Assembly: GCA_021464525.1 (NCBI GenBank)
Contig: JADRCO010000467.1
Location: 1-33,220, forward strand
Source of the DNA: Rhizophagus sp. LPA8_4_AMF
Lineage: Eukaryota; Glomeromycota; Glomeromycetes; Glomerales; Glomeraceae
Length of the DNA: 33,220 bases
Direction of reading: 5' to 3'
Shown piece after piece: positions 10,333 through 20,838 of this stretch. The notes below the pieces were generated by a model that was given only the letters and a program-made list of their open reading frames with translations, did not search any database and was not told the DNA's origin. The position numbers were made by a program, and so were the translations under genes. Every line of letters begins with the position of its first letter. Within the stretch, counting starts at the first letter, position 1.

Positions 10333-11118
10333 TCGACTTTTCGCCGAAGTCATTTCACTAAAGTGAAATTTCATCGAAGTGTCATTTGACTCATTTCATC
10401 GAATAGCCAACTCGCCGCTGAATAGACATTTTGTCGAACGGACATTTCGCTTTGCCAAAGTCATTTCACAGCAGAATGGACAACCGGTAGTGATCAATAT
10501 TTTTATAAAAAATATTCAATGCGTGCGATAAAATAAATAAATAATTTTTACGTAAAGAACTAAACTATTTTTATTCGAAGTATTATCACTTTAACATCCA
10601 TTACTAATTGTTACATAAAAAAACAATTTATTAATTTATTCGATGCTAATCTCTTCAATTAATTGAGTACTATTACAAAACTGATAAATAAAATGTATAG
10701 ATAATTCTAAAATTCATATAAAAAAGAAAATTAACTTTCACAATCATCATGAAATTTTTAGGTAGATCGGTCCATGTAATTCCACATGGATTAGTTCAGA
10801 AATATGTGGAATCCATACATTCCCATATATCCTACGCGGATTCACATCGAATTTTGTGGATATACGCCAAAAATGCCACGTGTTTTGTCACAGGGTATTT
10901 GGAAAATATTAGAACTATTCAGATTTTCACTTATTTCCATAATATTCGATGTGAATTTCATGTAGATTTTAAGTGGAAAAAATTTTCTGATGATAAATCA
11001 TGACCATTTTCAGTAAAATGGGATTCGCTGAAGTAGATTTCGGATTCCCTTTAGCGAAACCTCATTTCGGAAAAATGGCTTCAGCGAAATGGTTTCGGTG
11101 AAACAGATTTTGATGAAT
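10333..11118. mobile_element. Element with 'TTCGCCGAAGT' type inverted arms
   Basis: The left arm, 10333-10474, and the right arm, 11013-11118, are both built from degenerate copies of words such as TTTCGCCGAAGTCATTTC and CAGCGAAATGGTTTCGG, in opposing orientation. The same words border the unit at 22374-22654. The middle contains an 84-codon frame (10749-11003). It overlaps short repeats of the word TCCACATGGAT and its inverse, so I do not treat it as a gene. The borders are approximate, and no target duplication was found. Confidence 0.45.
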
Positions 11119-11625
11119 ATAGAAAAATTATTATTTTTCTTTTAATGAAGAAATTTTTAAAATAAATAATAGAGAATTTGAAATATGCATTACTCTTTAC
11201 TTAACTTTTACTCAAGTTATCATAATCATGAAAAATCATTCTATTGATCTCGTTATTTGATTGTGAAATTGAAAGAGATGCTTGAGAATGGTCTTAATAA
11301 ATTTAAATTGATAATCTCCTGACATTTCCAAATATTTGATATTTTCAGTTTGCTCTTTTTTTTTGAACTTATACGATATTTTTGAATTATAATATATTTT
11401 ATCAATTTAGATTGTCATAATGATCCATATTCGATGCTTCTTATAAGATAAATTACAGGACAATCGTTTATCGCATTATATTAACTTGTAAAAAATTTTT
11501 ATCTTAAGATTATTGTTATATTTTCAAAAAAAAAAATCAATGAATATGTTCCATAGTCGTCATAATCTAAGCAAGTCGGATAATTTCCTACAGTATAACA
11601 TGAAAAATATATATTGTATAACACG

Positions 11626-12899
11626 TAGAACTTGTAATGCTAACCGATTAATTAACTGATTAAGACGGTTAACCGGTTACAGCTGTTTTCATAAGATCTG
11701 GAACAAAATAAAATTTTAATCATACCGGGCCGGGTCACATGATATTGATATTTATTAACAGTTAGTGGTCATGTCAGGATTTATCAGGTGACTTGTTGAT
11801 CACTAATTAAAAAATTGTACGGCAAAAATGATCTGCACAAAGCCACAAATGTTTCGAAGTTTTCTCTCAAGCAATGCCTTTACAGACTTTAGTAAACTTT
11901 TATTCTTTAGGTTTATACCTACCTGTTTCAATATTTTATTTAATAAAACAACACTTATTTGAAAAGTTTTTATTAGACCAACTTTTCCTATTTTTTTGAC
12001 TTCAACCTTGAGATGCAAGTTTGTATAACAAATAAATTTTATTTTAAATACTTAAATACATGTAATTTTTTACAAAGAATCGGAATACTTAGTAAGAAAA
12101 AGGTTGGTTAGATAATAATATTTTTAATAAATCCATGATTTTTTCTTTTTTACTTAGTTTGTCTATATTAACATTGCAAATATTACATTTATAATATTAA
12201 TTTTAACGATATAAAAAGAATATTTAACGTAAATTACACACTATAATCAAATAATAAAGGAGTATTTTTTAAGTTTAAAAATTTTTATATATTAAATAAA
12301 TTATAAAAGTTGTTTCTAATAAAAGTCATTCAATATTTGTCCAATTTTAATAAAAATTGACACACACGAGCTTCAAAGTATTTGGAATTTATATTTAAAA
12401 TTTCAGTATATATTATTATGTAGTATATTTCAAACAGAGTAAAATTTTATTGTTACACAAAATATGTTGATCATTTATTAGTCTATGCCGATCCCTGACA
12501 TGAGTTAATATTAAAATTTATAATACAAAAGTTGTATGTTAATTTTCATTATGTTCTTTAGCAAATTTAGATAACTTAAAAATAAGACAAATCTTGACAT
12601 TCTGACAACCCGGTATACCGGGCCGGCGGATCAAAATTTTATTTTGTTCCGGATCTTATGAAAACAGCTGTAACCGGTAACCGATTTTGACCATAAATTC
12701 ATAATTCTGGTCAGATTTACTTAATGCGGCCTAGAGACTTGGTAATTTCAGACACGTGTTCCCAAATTCGAATAACGGTATTGATGAAATATGATCTCCT
12801 TGAAGGGTAAGTGAATGTACAATTTTCAGCGAAAAATTTTTTTTAAATAATTTTCATATTAAAGGTTTTAAAAGATTTTTTGGATGGTTCCAAGCTCTA
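11626..12899. mobile_element. Non-autonomous hAT-like element with 8-bp target duplication
   Basis: The sequence ATAACACG occurs at 11618-11625 and again at 12900-12907, directly bordering the insert. Unit A at 7985 has the uninterrupted site TATAACACTGATCAAC. The ends are TAGAACTTGTAAT on the left and, inverted, TAGAGCTTGGAAC on the right. An 8-bp duplication with short ends of the type T-A-G-A-G is characteristic of hAT transposons. No transposase is visible: the only longer frame, 71 codons at 11803-12018 on the minus strand, shows no BED finger or hATC motif. About 1,274 bp. Confidence 0.75.
11667..12683. repeat. Internal long inverted repeat of the hAT-like element
   Basis: The arms 11667-11721 and 12630-12683 are inverted copies of about 54 bp with few differences. 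They contain CCGGTTACAGCTGTTTTC, ATAAGATC and GGAACAAAATAAAATTTT. GC-rich words CCGGGCCGG and CCGGGCCGGC follow on the inner side. The arms are asymmetric with respect to the hAT ends (about 40 bp from the left end, about 215 bp from the right), so this could be a second element nested inside the first. Confidence 0.7.
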
Positions 12900-13625
12900 A
12901 TAACACGGATCAACAACTTTTAGGATAGTAATGTTATATCTAAACTGGCACATCTTTGTGAAAAATACTTTCCTAGCGATGTTCTATTGCTATTGGCATA
13001 CAAGATAAATTTAAAAACTTCAATAATATTCATCAATATTATATGGTATTCAAAAGAAATGGTTAAGATGAAAATAAGTCTTACCAAAAGACACGAAAGT
13101 TTCGTCCTGATGAAGACTGGAAGAAGATGAGAAAGTAAGTTTCAGTATTGTTGGAAGGAGAATGTAAATAACGATCAGATTAGCGATTGTAGTATATATA
13201 ATGGTCTAAGTTGTTTTACAATGAAAGGAGTTTGCAGTTGAACTTACCTTCGTTTGATTGAATGCGATTGACGGAATTGTAACTTCTGATGACCTTATGA
13301 CATCTCTAATTGGAAAACTGAAGTAACAATTTTTGACACGATAATGATCCTAAATATGCTGCAAAACTCACCAACCCTGTAAAATTTTAATGTTTCTACA
13401 TGATCGGCAAAATCTAGGCAGTAAGTTGGGTTTATTATTTATTCCCGTAAATAGATTATTACATCTGCGGAGAAATGAAAGAATATAAGCATGGATTAAT
13501 ATTTATAGTATCAATTGAATTACAATTCTGACTTGCCCACACTGACGATCTCTAAAAATGAACCTAGTGAATAATTTTTCGTTTGTTAGAAAGAAACGTA
13601 TTTATTTTAAAGGGTTTAAAATTTG

Positions 13626-13890
13626 AACGCACCTGCGTTTGAACGCACCCCCACGGCATAAGTCAAAAATGAAGTTCTAAATCCTTTTTGCCATAATAAG
13701 TAAAGTTGTAGAGGAGGTAAAAATACACATATAATATAAGGTTTTAAAGCTTTTTTATAAGTGTATAGGGTATAAACTGCGTTTATTCAAAAAAATCAGA
13801 AATTCTTCGGTGTCACGTGATAAAATGATCAGCATTTTTATTATATAAAAATTTCCAAAAAAGGGGGGTGCGTTCAAACGCAGGTGCGTT
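13626..13890. mobile_element. MITE with 27-bp perfect inverted ends
   Basis: 13626-13652 and 13864-13890 are perfect inverted repeats. Each arm starts AACGCACCTGCGTT, itself an inverted hexamer pair, then repeats GAACGCACCCCC. The 211-bp centre is AT-rich and non-coding. Arms this GC-rich stand out sharply from the surroundings. No target duplication is clear, because the right side runs into poly-T. Confidence 0.75.
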
Positions 13891-14958
13891 TTTTTTTAAT
13901 CCCTATTTTAAATTAATCAGCAGTAGTTTATGCTCACGGCCTAACGACTGAATTCATATTTGTGTAATATTGCCGCATACAGTAATTAATGCAACGCCAA
14001 AAAACCAGTTCTATTTTTTCCCAAAAATTACTTTACATCGATCGGTGAATCTTCAAAAATCCCCATATATATAAATCACACATCAAATTATGTCTCAGGT
14101 ATCAGGTATAGTATACAGTATATATGGATTATTATTAAGATAGATGATTTTTTTTTAAAAAATAAAATAAAGAAAAATGTGGTACGGTGTAATTGATTTT
14201 TGAAAAAATAGCTCAACTAAACATGCAACGAAAGTGGTGCAGAAACTAAGGCGGTAAGGCCTAAATTATTACAAATTCTATTCTTTTGAGAAGCATAAGC
14301 ATATGCATATACATTATAATTATGATTGTGATTATGAATTTCGTATACTAAACTCGTAACTCGTGATCTAATAATTATAAATAAAGCATAATGAATAATG
14401 TGCATGTATTAAGCTAAGCATTTTTATAAAACTTTGTCGAGCATTTCCTATGGAATCTGCTGGGTACTTCCACAACTCTTTTTTTAAGGGAATTCTAGAT
14501 GCAGCTAACTAATGATAAATTAAGCGAAAAATCAGATAAATCCAATCACTTCAATAGTGCCAAACTTGAAAGTACATTATTTATTTTACAAAATTCAAAA
14601 AAAAAATTCATCGGCATAACGATTTAATGCTAAATATTCTTATATAAATTCTTAATAAATCAATAAAGCAAAAATGTATACTTTGTGACAAACTGTTGAA
14701 TAATTATCTAAGTGGTTTGTTGATTAAGCCTTCATCAAAAAGTATTCAATTATTATTCATCATCGCTTTTTTCTGATAAAAGCTTATTTGTTTAAATCAC
14801 GAGACGTAATAGCTAATTAACCGATATCATGTTAATACGTAATCTTTCCAAAGTAAATTTTTAAAGCTTTTATTCATAACTTCTATCCTTCACTAATGGG
14901 TTGCTTTGTTTCTTCATAACTAGAAAAATATTTAGTTATTTTTCCGTTGTGACGAGTA
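13891..14958. other. Stretch without a supported gene
   Basis: It contains an AT-rich stretch with a TATATATAAATC word near 14070 followed by a short ATG frame, and a 62-codon minus frame (14217-14405) made of His/Asn repeats from a tandem ATAATTATG-like tract. Neither is convincing as a gene. Confidence 0.45.
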
Positions 14959-14977
14959 TTTGAACATATGGAGGTGT
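14959..14977 (-). pseudogene. Short relic resembling the family-1 N-terminus
   Basis: The plus-strand word TGAACATATGGAGGTGT differs at one base from the word at 4865-4881 inside copy 1, which encodes 'TPPYVQ' on the minus strand. The reading breaks at a stop after about ten more codons and nothing else of the gene is recognisable. A chance match of this length is unlikely but cannot be excluded. Confidence 0.3.
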
Positions 14978-16139
14978 TTTTCATTTTTTTCGGAATCGGA
15001 ACAAATAATAAGATTAGAATTAATAAACTTATTACTATTAAACACCGTTTACATATTATAAATCTTTATTTAATTCAAAATCGTTAAATGCATTATTACA
15101 ATATAAATATTCAGTTCATTCAAATAATAGATCTATTTTTAACGATCTACAGGGTTAGGCTTCTAACCAATTTGAGTTTAGAATTGGGTGAATTTTATTT
15201 TCATATTATGTAATTTCTAATTGAAGTAATCTATACCAATTTAACAACCATATAAAGCTAGTTTATGCACATCTTTTTTGTGGTATTTACCATGTTTTTA
15301 TTAATAATTTTTCTTTCTTGTTTGCTATTTTATTTTTTCTTTTTTTTCGTCAAACATACTTTGACTAGTGAAATTTCAAATTTATTGGTCAAAAAATTAA
15401 ATTTTTAGTAAATTTTTTTTTTTGTGTCTTTTTTCTGTGATTATTCTTGTAATATAATTGCGTGAATAATTAATTCGATGAATATTATAGGTTAATTGAC
15501 TTAATTCGCTTTTTGCCGAATATTGTTTTAATAAAGAAACTCTCAATCGACTTTGTTGTAATTACACGAAGTTAGGGCTAAGAAAAGTGTAACTCCAGAG
15601 TTATAACCAATACTAAGTTTCAAGAAGATTTGTGGGAGAGATTTGCTTTTTAACAATTTAAGTAAAACAAAACATGGTAGTTTGTTTCAATTTTTAATTT
15701 TTAAACATGGTTGTATTACCGTAATTATGCGTTCTTTATTTACATGTTTTATTAATTAAATGATGTCACAAAATAGGATCTGTTCGGCAAATAGTATCGG
15801 AATATTTTTTATAGTGAAATTACATCTATCGTATCGGGTAATCCGCTAATTTTTTTCACAAATATACCATCTTAATAATGGCGATAAAATATTAGGTATG
15901 AAATTTTCGTGGTTCGTTTATTTAACATAAAATCAATATTTAGAAGCAGATTAGAAGCGGATTATTGGTTCTCATTCTGATATAATCATTAATAGAAAAA
16001 ATTCATTCACCGCAGCAACCTGATATATCACATAACAAATAATAATAGTCGCGTCATATTTGTTTCAGTTCTTTTTTAACGAAATTTTTTAACATAGTAT
16101 TTTGTTTTGTCTCTTACATTTGGTCTGCAATCAAAATAT
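14978..16139. other. Non-coding stretch containing a diverged repeat (15340-15640)
   Basis: The part at about 15340-15640 resembles 19790-20010 in the same orientation: both carry AATTTATTGGTCAAAA / AATTTATTGGCCAAAA, later TTGCCGAATATT / CTGCCGAATATT, then GGGCTAAGAAAAGT / TGGCCAAGGAAAGT. The similarity is old and gapped. Nothing else is recognised. Confidence 0.4.
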
Positions 16140-16480
16140 GTATTTTGTTTTTTTTTTATTTTTTTCTTTTACTCATTCCTTTATTTATTTCTGTGATAAA
16201 GTACTTCTAGTTATATAATCAAGGTATGATTTTCTTTCGTTCTTTTTGTTTTCCTTTTTTTCTTATATTTCTTTACTTACTAACTTAATTTTATTTTTTT
16301 CTCTAATTTTTCTTTATGGATTTATTTTTTTTTACTTAGTTTCCTTATTTTTTTTTTTTATTTTTTAAATTCTTTCATCAATTTTTATTCCTTATTGTAC
16401 CTTTTCATTCAATTCTTTTCTTTTTTATCCTTTTATCTTTTTTTTATTGTCATTATTAGGGTTTTTTTTATATTATTATA
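16140..16480. repeat. T-rich low-complexity tract
   Basis: About 340 bases composed almost wholly of T and C on the plus strand, with long T runs and only scattered A and G. It is a polypyrimidine/polypurine strand asymmetry with no coding capacity. Confidence 0.7.
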
Positions 16481-17281
16481 GTCCTGTGAAAACAAATTAA
16501 TATAAAAACTTTGATTTATGAGTGTATAAGTTTATAGTTTAATATTGTATTTATTTTCAAATAAAATTTCATGCCATTTATTATTTTCATTATTGTAAAT
16601 AAAATATATTATTTAAAATTTAACGAAAAATTTTTTCTTGATTTCGATTTTTAAACTTTTAATTCTAGTAAAATAATTCGGGCCAAAATTATAGTCAGGC
16701 GATCACAGTAAATAGTTCATTGAAATAATTAAAATAAGCCAATGGCCATATGATCAATAAAATAACAAACTTAGTAATAAAAAATGTAATCAGTATTAAT
16801 AAAATGGTAACTTTGGCGTTTATTTGTGCTCCACTTATAATCATAAAAAGACGCCCCAAAATGTTTTTATGATTTTAATGATTATTCCGATCTTATAAAA
16901 ATAAATATTTTGATTAATATTATTGGAGAAGTTAAAGTAAATATGATTTTATTATATTATATTAATTTTTTCTAATAAGAAATTACTGTTATACTGTCAT
17001 TTTTTTGATTCTGAAAAAAAAAAATAATTAAAATTGGCGCGCTGCAAAATTATGATTTGCGTTTCAATTTTATTTATTAAAGAAATTTTTTTGGGGCTCG
17101 ATTCGGGTCTTCACATTTACCGGCCGGCAACCGGCCGGCATAAAATTTATTCGCAACTTAATTCGTGATCTACCAACTTTATTTATGATTTAGGAGCAAA
17201 TTTATGTCGATCATTAGTAATTTTTTTCTGTCTTCCTTATGTTACTAAAATATTTTAGTGTTGAATGGGTTCAATAATGTT
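16481..17281. other. Gene-free stretch with a GC-rich tandem word
   Basis: No gene seen. At 17119-17140 the word ACCGGCCGGCA is repeated twice in tandem, an abrupt GC island in AT-rich DNA. Related words (CTGGCCGGCATC near 18783, CCGGGCCGGCGG near 12618) appear in or near mobile elements, so this is probably the remnant of an element end. Confidence 0.45.
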
Positions 17282-17380
17282 TGCCCCAAAGTTTCAAATA
17301 GTTTGTTTTTACAATACATTTTTCACATAATTTTTTAATGCCCATTTTCTGCAGATCACAGTTGACTCGTGGAACACGAA
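17282..17380. repeat. Dispersed repeat, copy 1 (partner at 29657)
   Basis: Shares AAAGTTTCAAATAGTTTG, then a TTTTTACAATA run, TTTTCACATAATTTTT and CCCATTTTCTGCAGATC with 29657-29780, in the same order and orientation. The last word looks like a fungal 3' splice site (pyrimidines, then CTGCAG), so an old intron-exon border may be shared. The reading frames after it are not conserved between the two copies. Confidence 0.5.
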
Positions 17381-17856
17381 TTACTTTATATTATGTATAA
17401 TTATACGTATTTCTATTTATTTTTCTTGTGGGAAGGCATCAGCTAAAAAGGGTGAAAGCCAGAATTTTGAGTAATTTAACTAACTTTGTATGCATGACCG
17501 TGACCAGAAAAGTGAACCAATAAAAAAATTTTGTTCAAAATTTGGATTTCTTTCTTTTCTATTTACTTGTACACATGTTTTGATTTCTAATAATAAGGTT
17601 TTTTTTGTCATTCTTATCTCCGTATATTCCGAAATGACTAAGGATAAATGATAAGTGCTTAAAGAAACGCGACTTAAAACCAATCGGCGGACGTAGTAAG
17701 AACAATATGAAAAAAAATACCTACTTTTATTATTATACAGATAAAAGATAATACTGTATATCTCTTTGTCGTACAATGATAGAATAATATAATTTAAATT
17801 TTATTTGTTTCTGCATTTTCCATTTAATAATCGATGCACAGATTATATCATAAATC
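17381..17856. other. Stretch without a supported gene
   Basis: Short open frames run on both strands, including a Lys-rich plus frame ending near 17475 and the 98-codon minus frame at 17480-17776. None shows a motif or a paralog, and such lengths occur by chance here. Confidence 0.4.
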
Positions 17857-17961
17857 TTAATTTTCTCCGATTTCTTCCGAATTAACACCAAAGTTAGATC
17901 CTTTGGCGCAAAGTCTTTCCATAAATAATATTACGCTTTCTTCGACAGATTGTAAATTGAT
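17857..17961 (-). CDS. Short open fragment with protein-like composition
   Basis: A stop-to-stop frame of 34 codons on the minus strand, with an internal ATG at 17922 giving 'MERLCAKGSNFGVNSEEIGE'. Its Glu/Gly/Val/Ser content and GC-richer codons contrast with the surrounding Phe/Ile/Asn/Lys frames, so it may be a terminal exon or gene relic. No upstream exon, promoter or paralog was found. The family is unknown and the evidence is compositional only. Confidence 0.18.
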   Translation of the reverse strand: MNLQSVEESVILFMERLCAKGSNFGVNSEEIGEN

Positions 17962-18640
17962 TTATAATTTAATAACATTTACGTAATTAGTTACTCCGCA
18001 TTTTATCTTTTACAAGCTACTACCAATAATTATTAATAATGAAACAAAGAGGGGTAGTTCATAGTACATCTTAGTTAGAAGAACAAATTCAAATGATAAT
18101 GCAATATGCTGTAAGTTCTGATTTGTGCTAATATTTGATTAATATTATTGCACGTACTTATCTGATTATTCGCATCCGTAACATGCAATAAATGAATATT
18201 TTTTTTTTTACGCGACTTACATTTTACTTACCAGGAAGTGAACAGCATGGACACAAATGGTTAAATATACATATAAAATAGCCGATGAGTTGATACTATT
18301 AATTAATGCATATCATTACTAGTTTTTATTGTGGGCTTAATATGGTTAACCGTTAAACTAGCGATTACTGTTCATACGATGATACAGTGTACTAGTTCTT
18401 ATTGTAGGCTTGATTACAATTAAATCATTTATAAAGACGCGCAAAAGATCTTTTGATAACATTGACAACATTCTTTTATTGATTGGTATTTGTAATACTA
18501 GTGTCTCGATTTTTATTGGTAAACATCAATGTCCAATCATATATTTTTTATTTGTAAGATAAAATAAAAGGGTTAAATGACAGAATAATACTGTTGTATA
18601 ATAGGTACTGTAAAGGCTAGAATATTCATTTTATTTAAAA
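17962..18640. other. Stretch without a supported gene
   Basis: Nothing recognised on either strand. The word ACTAGTTYTTATTGTRGGCTT occurs twice in direct orientation near 18320 and 18391, a small local duplication. Confidence 0.45.
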
Positions 18641-18899
18641 CAGTGACCCAAATGACGTAGGTCATTAGTTATGTGTCATTTGGGTCATTTCGAGTTTAAA
18701 TGACAAATGACCCGTCATTTGAAAATTAATTCATGTGACCTAATAATTTTGGAGGCACGTGATTTTATAAATTTGTAATTCTGGCCGGCATCATAGATTT
18801 GGCCTAAATTATACTAAATGACTCAAATAACAAATGAATATCAAATGTCTAGGACTCTAAGTCATTCAGGGGTCATCTGTCATTTGGTCAAATGACCTG
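18641..18899. mobile_element. MITE of the 'TCATTTGGGTCATTTG' type, copy 1
   Basis: The left end CAGTGACCCAAATGACG and the right end, inverted as CAGGTCATTTGACCAAATGAC, begin with CAG. Both arms consist of several alternating copies of GTCATTTG and its inverse. A related unit is at 25918-26025, and the core words also occur at 22469-22520. There is no ORF. The borders rest on the outermost CAG. Confidence 0.55.
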
Positions 18900-19184
18900 A
18901 GTAAAATGTAAATCATATCGGTCATATGAATAAATGCAACACATAATCATGATGTGGGTTTTGCATTTCTGAGTGATACAGACTATCTATATTAGGTATA
19001 AAAGAAACTCTGAAATATCCAATCAAAGATTTCCATTATCGTTATCATAAAAATTATTTCACTAGCCAAAAATGACGAAATGTTCTATTAAAAGTTTTTA
19101 TCAACTCAAAACAGCCCTTTATTTAAGTAGAAACAAATGAACGCCAAAGGTTACTGTTTTTTGATAAAATTTACCTCAAGCACT

Positions 19185-19730
19185 TCAAATACCGATATAT
19201 TAATTTGATTACCAAGTTAGTTTATTATGTGTTATTATAGATTTATTGATCATGGGACTACTGGATTATTATAATTATTCAGTATAATTGTATCATTGTA
19301 GTAATTATATAAATATATTAAATAAAAAAATTTTATAGTATTACGCTGTATAGTTACTAATATTTTTAAAAGAACCAAAGAACTAATAATGTGAATAACT
19401 ATATCAACTTAGGAAGAAATAAGTAATCTTTTTTCATCATTGCATTCACGATAAGTGGTCATCCAAGAAAGTTATAGTGTAACATGACAATTTTCACTTT
19501 TCTTTTACATTTACTATTTATCGCCGTTATTGAAAATTCGAAATGGTATATTCGGATAAAAAAATGAATAGATTACCTGATAAAAACTGGTTACGACATG
19601 TAGATTTTTTCTTAATAAAAAAATTCGACGATATTATTGGTCAGATATTTTTTCACATATATATTTTTTTCATAAGTTTGAATTTAACATTATAAATATG
19701 TGAATAAAGAACCAATGAAACGTACTTACT
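19185..19730. repeat. Duplicated flank block A beside family-1 copy 2
   Basis: Matches 31437-31890 in direct orientation with many shared words: AAATACCGATATATTAATTTGAT, TATAGTTACTAA, AACTATATCAACTTAG, GGATAAAAAAATGAATAGATT, AAAAACTGGTTACGA and AATAAAGAACCA. The block lies about 500 bases left of the gene-unit repeat here and about 300 bases left of it in the partner locus. It has no coding content that I can support. Confidence 0.7.
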
Positions 19731-19789
19731 TTCAAAATTATCGCCCAAGCTAATTACAGAACTTTTGTTTACCCAATGTTAAATGAACA

Positions 19790-20010
19790 ATTCTTCAAAG
19801 AGCTACTAATATTTTTATTTTAAGAATCGAGCAATTTATTGGCCAAAATTAGATTTTTAAACTTTTGTTACTTTTATTGTGATGCTAGAAACTCATAAAT
19901 GTCTAGATTCATTCGGATATTTCCGTGTTGCTCGCATTCTGCCGAATATTACTTCGTTAGATCAACTTGTTTGAAACTTATGGCCAAGGAAAGTATACCA
20001 AGTTAGTTAT
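19790..20010. repeat. Diverged repeat resembling 15340-15640
   Basis: Shares AATTTATTGGCCAAAA, a TTTTAAACTTTT-like run, CTGCCGAATATT and GGCCAAGGAAAGT with the earlier block, in the same order. Similarity is gapped and low, and no coding signal is seen. Confidence 0.35.
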
Positions 20011-20357
20011 TAATGCTTATTGAGTTTAAAAAGATAAATTATCAAGATGATAAAATTAGACCACAAAAACTAGTGCCAAAAAAGCACATTTATTCATATA
20101 TATCGTAATAATAAATTATTTTTTTAAATAAAAAAGGAATTGAAGAATTTAACCTAAAAGGTTGCTCTATGTATTATATATTATTCGATTAAAACTAACC
20201 TAATAAGGAAACATAAACGTACAAGCCATTAAATAGGAGTAACATTTTGATCATATCTTATTAATTTCTTAATAAATCTTAATGCATAAAATTTGTGTTT
20301 GCGATTCCTATTACTTGAGAGTCGATTTTGCCATTATAAATTGTAAATCGTCAGCGG

Positions 20358-20762
20358 TCATTTATCGCCACTTTCGTTGTCGATATTTTCGATAGAAGAT
20401 GAATATTTATTATTGTTATTGCAATGTTGAGTTGTAAAAATTACCAATTTATGTAAATTTTCTAAAGAAAACTTTGATAAATCATATTCTAATTCACAAG
20501 GGACATTATTTAAAGTAAATTTTGCATTGAAAATAGAAATTTGATTATTCTTATTCTTTTTTATGGGATTCTTATAAAAATTGTCAATAACTTCTTCTAT
20601 TTTATTTACTTTACTAGAAAAAAGTTTGACGGAATCGCTCGTTTCTTTACAATCCGAGCAAATTTTTTGGGGTTTTCTTTTTTTTATTTTATTATCAAAA
20701 CGAATTTTTTGAACATATGGCGGCGTCCCGCACGATTTTTGTCCATAATTTTTTGATGACAT
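20358..20762 (-). CDS. Unknown cysteine-containing small protein, family-1 copy 2
   Basis: A single-exon frame of 134 residues. It begins 'MSSKNYGQKSCGTPPYVQK', has a basic patch (KKRK, residues 27-30) and C-S-D-C at 35-38. A charged, probably helical stretch follows (about 44-63). The core 'FNAKFTLNNVPCE' covers 78-90 and 'YDLSKFSLENLHKLVIFTTQ' covers 93-112. Cys 114 is the last fixed cysteine, and a short acidic Asn/Ser tail ends the protein. It aligns without gaps to copy 3 apart from four residues near the N-terminus, and with copy 1 throughout the core. No signal peptide or membrane segment is seen. A TATA box lies 70 bases upstream and is conserved with copy 3, which supports expression. 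The 71-codon plus frame at 20541-20756 is only its antisense shadow. Family and function are unknown; zinc or disulphide bonding by the four cysteines is a guess. Confidence 0.78.
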   Translation of the reverse strand: MSSKNYGQKSCGTPPYVQKIRFDNKIKKRKPQKICSDCKETSDSVKLFSSKVNKIEEVIDNFYKNPIKKNKNNQISIFNAKFTLNNVPCELEYDLSKFSLENLHKLVIFTTQHCNNNNKYSSSIENIDNESGDK

Positions 20763-20831
20763 TATAACGTAAGTAAAAAAAAAAAATAGGATCGAAACTT
20801 ATTATTTATCAAATGCTATAAAAAATAGTGT

Positions 20832-20838
20832 TTATATA
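20832..20838 (-). promoter_or_regulatory. TATA box of family-1 copy 2
   Basis: TATATAA on the minus strand, 70 bases upstream of the ATG at 20762. The following stretch (AGC-A/G-TTTGA-T/C-AAATAATAAGTTT, then GATCCTATT) is shared with copy 3 at the same spacing, so the whole core promoter is conserved. Confidence 0.5.

Larger units (their letters stand above)
11240..13590. repeat. Segmental duplication, unit B, split by a hAT element
   Basis: Direct repeat of 7680-8655, recognisable up to 11625 and again from 12900. The shared landmarks are listed under unit A. Unit B is more decayed: the small ORF at the left end has lost its ATG and suffered a deletion, and CATAGTCGTCATAATCTAAG is kept. The interruption at 11626-12899 is absent from unit A. 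Confidence 0.75.

Noticed and set aside
10749..11003. 84-codon plus frame
   Set aside because: It lies inside a repeat unit and its first half is translated from direct and inverted copies of a TCCACATGGAT-like word. There is no motif or paralog.
11803..12018. 71-codon minus frame inside the hAT-like element
   Set aside because: A Lys/Leu-rich frame without BED finger, catalytic or hATC features. Its length is within chance for this composition.
14217..14405. 62-codon minus frame with His-Asn repeats
   Set aside because: It is the translation of a local ATAATTATG-type tandem tract, hence a simple-sequence artefact.
20541..20756. 71-codon plus frame
   Set aside because: It is the antisense shadow of family-1 copy 2, rich in Phe and Ile because the coding strand is rich in Lys and Asn.
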